Below are positions 59,756 through 64,000 of a stretch of 64,000 bases of DNA, piece after piece. The DNA comes from Struthio camelus (taxonomy: Eukaryota; Chordata; Aves; Struthioniformes; Struthionidae), in the NCBI RefSeq assembly GCF_040807025.1, contig NC_090943.1:120913900-120977899 (forward strand), given 5' to 3'. Under the pieces are notes generated by a model. The model was not told the DNA's origin, ran no database searches, and saw only the letters and a list, made by a program, of their open reading frames with translations. Numbering within the stretch: position 1 is the stretch's first letter; the number at the start of each line of letters is the position of its first letter. A program made the translations under genes and the position numbers.

Positions 59756-61456
59756 AATCCTGAAGAAGCTCCCCTTTCCTCAGTACCGGAATTTAGAATG
59801 GAACAGTAGCTTCAGTACTTGGTCCATATGTCTTAAAAGGCAGCCATGAGAAGACTAGCACATCTACTCAAAGCAGAGCAGAGGTCCACTAAATGAGAGC
59901 AGTGACTTTAGAAAAGAATATACAAAAGATAGGGGGAAAATATAGCAAAGAATTCTTCCTATAGCATATCCTCCCAGCTTCCAGTTCAGAAATTTTGTGC
60001 ACCAGAGTAGTGTCTGGACCAATGTGTTAATAGCCACTGATGGCTCTATCATCCTTGAATTTGTCTAAGCATTCTCTAACTTATTTGTTTCCCAGATGCT
60101 GTTTTAGGAGACAAAAGAGCTGGTGCAGAATGAGAGGGATGCAGCCATTTATAGTGCTGCATATCCTTTTCAGGGCACAGAAGGGCATATAACAGTATAT
60201 AGTATTTTAAACTTATTTATATCACAGCTTTCCACTCAATAGATATCCGCTATACTTGTAGAAAACAGCCTTCCCTTTTGAAAAGTCTCTTCCTGGTGAC
60301 AGGGGCTATTGTTTGGAAAACCTTCCAGCTCAAGTGTTAGTTAAAAACATTAATAATTGGCATTTGTATGGAAGTTCCTACAGTAGTCTCTCAGGGCCTC
60401 ACAGAGATCAAGAGATTAAGCCCAGGTTAAGCTCAGCAAATTCAGAAAGTATTATATGGCCACACTTTATGGAAGAATTACAGAATAGTTGAGGTTTGAA
60501 ATACTTGAAAGACTACGCAGCTTACCCAGGGGTGTTCAGGAGATCTGGTGCTTTTGGTGGGACATGGGATGTATTGTTTTAGAAAGATTCATCATAGAGC
60601 TCAGTTGTTGGAGCTGCAGCCCTAACTGTGCCAGTTATCTTTCTTGGCAAAAATTAAAAAGCTAGGATAGAAGCAAATTTAACAGAGACTTGGAGTATGG
60701 ACATATTTCTGAGCATGCTTGATTAAAAATATATTTTCTATGAATGTGCCATAGGAGCTTGGGAACACTTGCTGTAAGTTTCATCCAGAAGAGGAAAGAA
60801 AATTACCCATTGATATCAGTGAGCCTTACTATGATGAGTGTGTACAGCCAACATGCTGCAGTCTTTAGGGAGCCATAACCACAGCAAACATAGAACAAAA
60901 ACTTCGCAAAAGGAAATAGGTTTAGTTGTTTATCTATTTTACCATGATCTAATTTAATTTTCTCTATTGAACATGTGCTTAATCTGCAACTGGGCGGTCC
61001 TGACCTTGTCTTGACCTCCTAGATGTCCCAAGAGCGAATTGGCAGTTCTGCGAAAAACACAGAGTTCATCATAATTTTATCTTCACACATAACAAACAGA
61101 AACAGACTTTTAATAGCATGGGAGTGCTATTTAAAGTAACTCATGCTAATAATGGGCACTAGAGAACTGCTTTTATGGGTAGCACTGAACTGAAACCTCT
61201 CATTAGTTAGTCTAGTACTTACTTGAATGTATTTGGGGAAATTAAAACCAGATGGCTGAAATAACCAAGTGACCAAGGCAAGGCAGCTTAATACCTAGAA
61301 ACATTAATGATGTCCACTAGACTGTGAAAAAAACTCAAAAATCCCCTTCTCCCCTTCTATGAGCAGAAAAGCTAATGTAATGAGTTAAAGGAGGGCTGAC
61401 TTTGTACTTTATGGTTACATCCCACAGCATTTAGGGAGAAGCTGTGACCAGAGCTT
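59756..61456. other. Intergenic spacer between two CR1-related blocks
   Basis: AT-rich sequence of about 1.7 kb with no recognised gene or repeat. Confidence 0.6.
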
Positions 61457-62130
61457 TCACAGAATCGCTGAGGTTCAAAGACACCTCTGTAGATCTGGAG
61501 TCCAACTGCCCTGCTCAGAGCAGGCCCAGCTAAAGCAGTTTGCTAGGGGCTGTGTACAGTCATGCTTTGAACATTGGAGACTCCACAGCTTCTCTGTGCA
61601 ACCCGTTCCTCACAGGAACACCTGTTCCATTATGTTTAAAACAGATTTTCCTATATTTCAGTTTGTGCCCACTGCCTCTTTCGCCCTTTCTTTGCCTTTT
61701 GCCTTCCTTTTGCCTTTCTTGTTGCCCCTCGTGTCGTTGACCAGATTCAACTCCAGAGGAGTTTCAGCTTTCCTAACCCCATCCCTGCACACCTAGACAG
61801 TGTCTCTATACTCATTCCAGGTCACCTGTCCCTGCTTCCACCTCTTGTATGCTTCCTTTTCATGTTTTGAGCTCCGTTAGGAGCTCCTCGTTCATCCTGG
61901 CAGGCCTCCTGCTGCCTGTGCTTGATTTCTTACATGTTGGGATGGACCATACTTGAGCTTGAAGGAGACGATCCTTGAAAATCCACCAGCTCTCCTGGAC
62001 CTCTCTTCTGTCCAGGGCTATATCCCATGGGTTTCTTCTGAGCTCTGCTTTTTGCCTTGCTCCCTCCTCGCAGGGTCCTGAACTGAGATCATAGCCCTAC
62101 AGCTGCCCGCAGACCTCTGTTTCCTCCTGT
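61457..62130 (-). mobile_element. CR1-related repeat block, minus strand
   Basis: From 61457 the + strand reads cacagaatcgctgaggttcaaa, then gagtccaactgccctgctc, then gactccacagcttctctgtg and cagtttgtgcccactgcctctt: the antisense of a CR1 3' end, aligning in reverse with the tail of the copy at 59.6 kb. Past about 61790, gaggagctcctcgttcatcc, gcaggcctcctgctgcctg and ccagggctatatcccatgg belong to another common avian repeat segment, which I take to be part of the same or a nested element. The two parts are not colinear with an intact element. Confidence 0.65.
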
Positions 62131-63074
62131 TTGTTGCCCATGCTGCGTGCATTAGTGCACAGAATCGGGCCTCCTTACTGTATTTTAAATTAATGGCCTC
62201 AGCATTTGTTTGTGAACTAGCTAGATGTCCCAGCGTGATCTCACGAGGCAGGACGAGGGTCAGCAATGGAGGAGAGAGGGGGTTTTCTCCCTACAGAATA
62301 TACTGCCCATGCGAAGCTCTGAGCACTGCTGTTTTCCGCCAGCTGAGCTAGTCTTAAAAGTACAGGCTGTCTCCATGAGAATTCCCCAGGAAAGCAATCT
62401 TCTGCCATTACGCCTCTGAGGAAGATAAAAATCCCCCGAGCAGCTTTGCTGCCAGCATAAGTCTGTGCATCGGTTTTTACTAACTGGATTGGGCAAGGTA
62501 GGGGAGGAAGAGCTCTTTTTTGTCCCCGTGCTTCTGCACTTCACACTAACACAGCTTGAGCCGCAGGTTTGGATCTACGAAAATTATGATGAATTTTTAA
62601 TAATGCCTTTAAAAGACCGTAACAAAAAGATGCTAAAAAATTGATTTAAAAAGTACATATATCTAAAGGAGCAAATACCAACCCTGGTAGGAAAGAAAGA
62701 AATGAAAGCTGCTATGAGTAAATACTGTGTAATAGAGCTTTCAGTTCATAATCAGTCTTTTTTAAAGCATGAGTTTATCTGCACATAATCATAATTTGTG
62801 GTGTAAACAGTATTTTTTAAAGAGGTAGTAATCCTATAACCATTTTACTTGCTTTAGTAAAACACATTCTGGAAGTCAAATTTCTATTTATTTATAGAAA
62901 AACAAAATGAAAATATTACGTCTGTTTTCATGTGGCAGGCTTAAAAAACAAAAACAGTCACAGAGAAAGCATTTGTAATGGAAAGTCCCACTGGAACGGT
63001 TCAGTCTGTAAGAGGAAAAGAAAAGAGAGAGCAGGGAAAGGGCTATATCTGTGTTTATGTATGTGTAAATGCAT
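62131..63074. other. Intergenic, nothing recognised
   Basis: No supported gene, RNA or repeat family. Part of 62131-62560 may extend the repeat block, but this is not clear. Confidence 0.4.
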
Positions 63075-63078
63075 ATTT

Positions 63079-63110
<32 letters not shown>

Positions 63111-63112
63111 TA
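63079..63112. repeat. (TA)n(CA)n compound microsatellite
   Basis: An alternating TA tract leads directly into about nine CA dinucleotides, then tacgtata. It is likely to be length-polymorphic. Confidence 0.9.
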
Positions 63113-64000
63113 CGTATAGTGTGAGTGTTTATATTATATGTATATATAAAAAACAAGGAATCATAGGGATTTCAAGAACTAAGGGGGAGCGCAAGGGTGG
63201 GCACTCAGCCTTTGGGCTAACTCTCCCCCAAAAGCAGGTTGCATAGCTGGAAACTGTTTGTTGAGGAAACCAAATTCATCTTTGTTGGAGGAACGGCGGT
63301 CACCTGCGACACTGCAACAGGAATGCGTGTCCTTGCTTCTGCTCTGAAAACTGAGCATAGTCTGGGGGAGGGCTAAATGCTGCTCTTAATTCACACCGTA
63401 ACTGTAGGAGCGTTTTCTTAATTGATTTCCCATGACCTCAAGAAATACATCATTTGCGTTTAGGAATTGCAGAAATGAAAATTCAATGAAAAAATCTTCC
63501 AGCAGGAAAATATTTTCCCAGACTAAGTGGATATTCAGGCAGAGAAATGGAACTAAGCTCGTATGGAAACACAATGTACCGTCCGCCCCAGCTGAAGAGC
63601 AATGCACAATGAGGCAAAAATCACATGCAGCAGTACAGTCCAACTTTTGGATAGCACAACCGTCCCCGAACTCTCCCAGAAAAATAGCCTTGAACAAACC
63701 AACCCTGGGCCATTTCAGTCACTGACAAAGCTAACAACAAAATCAAATAGAGAAATATCTCAACAGAATTCAACACACTAAATAAACAAAGAAACGCAGG
63801 TTCCAAAGAGCAGGAGAGCACGGTTATGAAACCAGATTGTGATACAAAAGGAAGCTTAAAGCTATCTCTGGTGATTAGGCGTAGAGGAAGAAGGTCACAT
63901 CGGGTGTCGGACCACACTTTACACACACACAGATTATTTAATCAATAGTTGTCAGAGAATCATTCATACACTATGGAAAATTTGTAACTGAAAGGTCAGC
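63113..64000. other. Intergenic, nothing recognised
   Basis: Open frames of about 100 codons overlap on opposite strands (about 63390-63930) without protein-like composition or known motifs. Confidence 0.5.

Overview
The window is vertebrate nuclear DNA, almost certainly from a bird. It is AT-rich, split into exons and introns with GT-AG splice sites, has one CpG-island promoter, and carries CR1-type LINE retrotransposons, the dominant avian interspersed repeat. The species cannot be fixed from the sequence alone. No bacterial, viral or CRISPR content was seen.

One protein gene fills the middle of the window on the + strand: RBBP8, encoding CtIP, the cofactor of the MRE11-RAD50-NBS1 nuclease in DNA-end resection. 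I reconstructed 18 coding exons from 9046 to 43946 by matching translated segments to the known vertebrate protein and requiring GT-AG junctions with compatible phases. The exon lengths add up to 2745 nt, which is 914 codons plus TAA. The N-terminal coiled coil, the CxxC pair, the CtBP-binding PLDLS motif, the SPVF BRCA1-binding site, the C-terminal CxxC, the RHR motif and the TP phosphosite are all present. The human LECEE (RB-binding) motif is not.

Layout: 1-5885 is upstream DNA with no recognisable gene, apart from a GC-rich foldback near 300-440. 5886-6514 is the CpG-island promoter and the non-coding first exon, with two CGCG palindromes and an upstream ORF. 6515-9005 is intron 1. 9006-43946 holds the coding exons and introns. 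43947 to about 44460 is the proximal 3' UTR, with a second possible poly(A) signal near 45008. 44460-64000 is intergenic and repeat-bearing: an old CR1 fossil (about 46250-46900), a GGGCC pentamer run (55292), a large CR1 copy on + with reverse-transcriptase sequence (about 58020-59755), an opposing CR1-related block on - (about 61457-62130), and a TA/CA microsatellite (63079-63112).

The observations most worth a second look are: (1) an undescribed-looking 84-nt, frame-preserving cassette exon candidate at 33181-33264, encoding a PHD-finger-like CxxCxxWYH segment between two phase-0 RBBP8 exons; (2) a spliced 47-codon upstream ORF whose TGA overlaps the RBBP8 start codon as ATGA; (3) loss of the LxCxE motif; (4) a CR1 copy with an in-frame internal deletion joining the start of its endonuclease to its reverse transcriptase.
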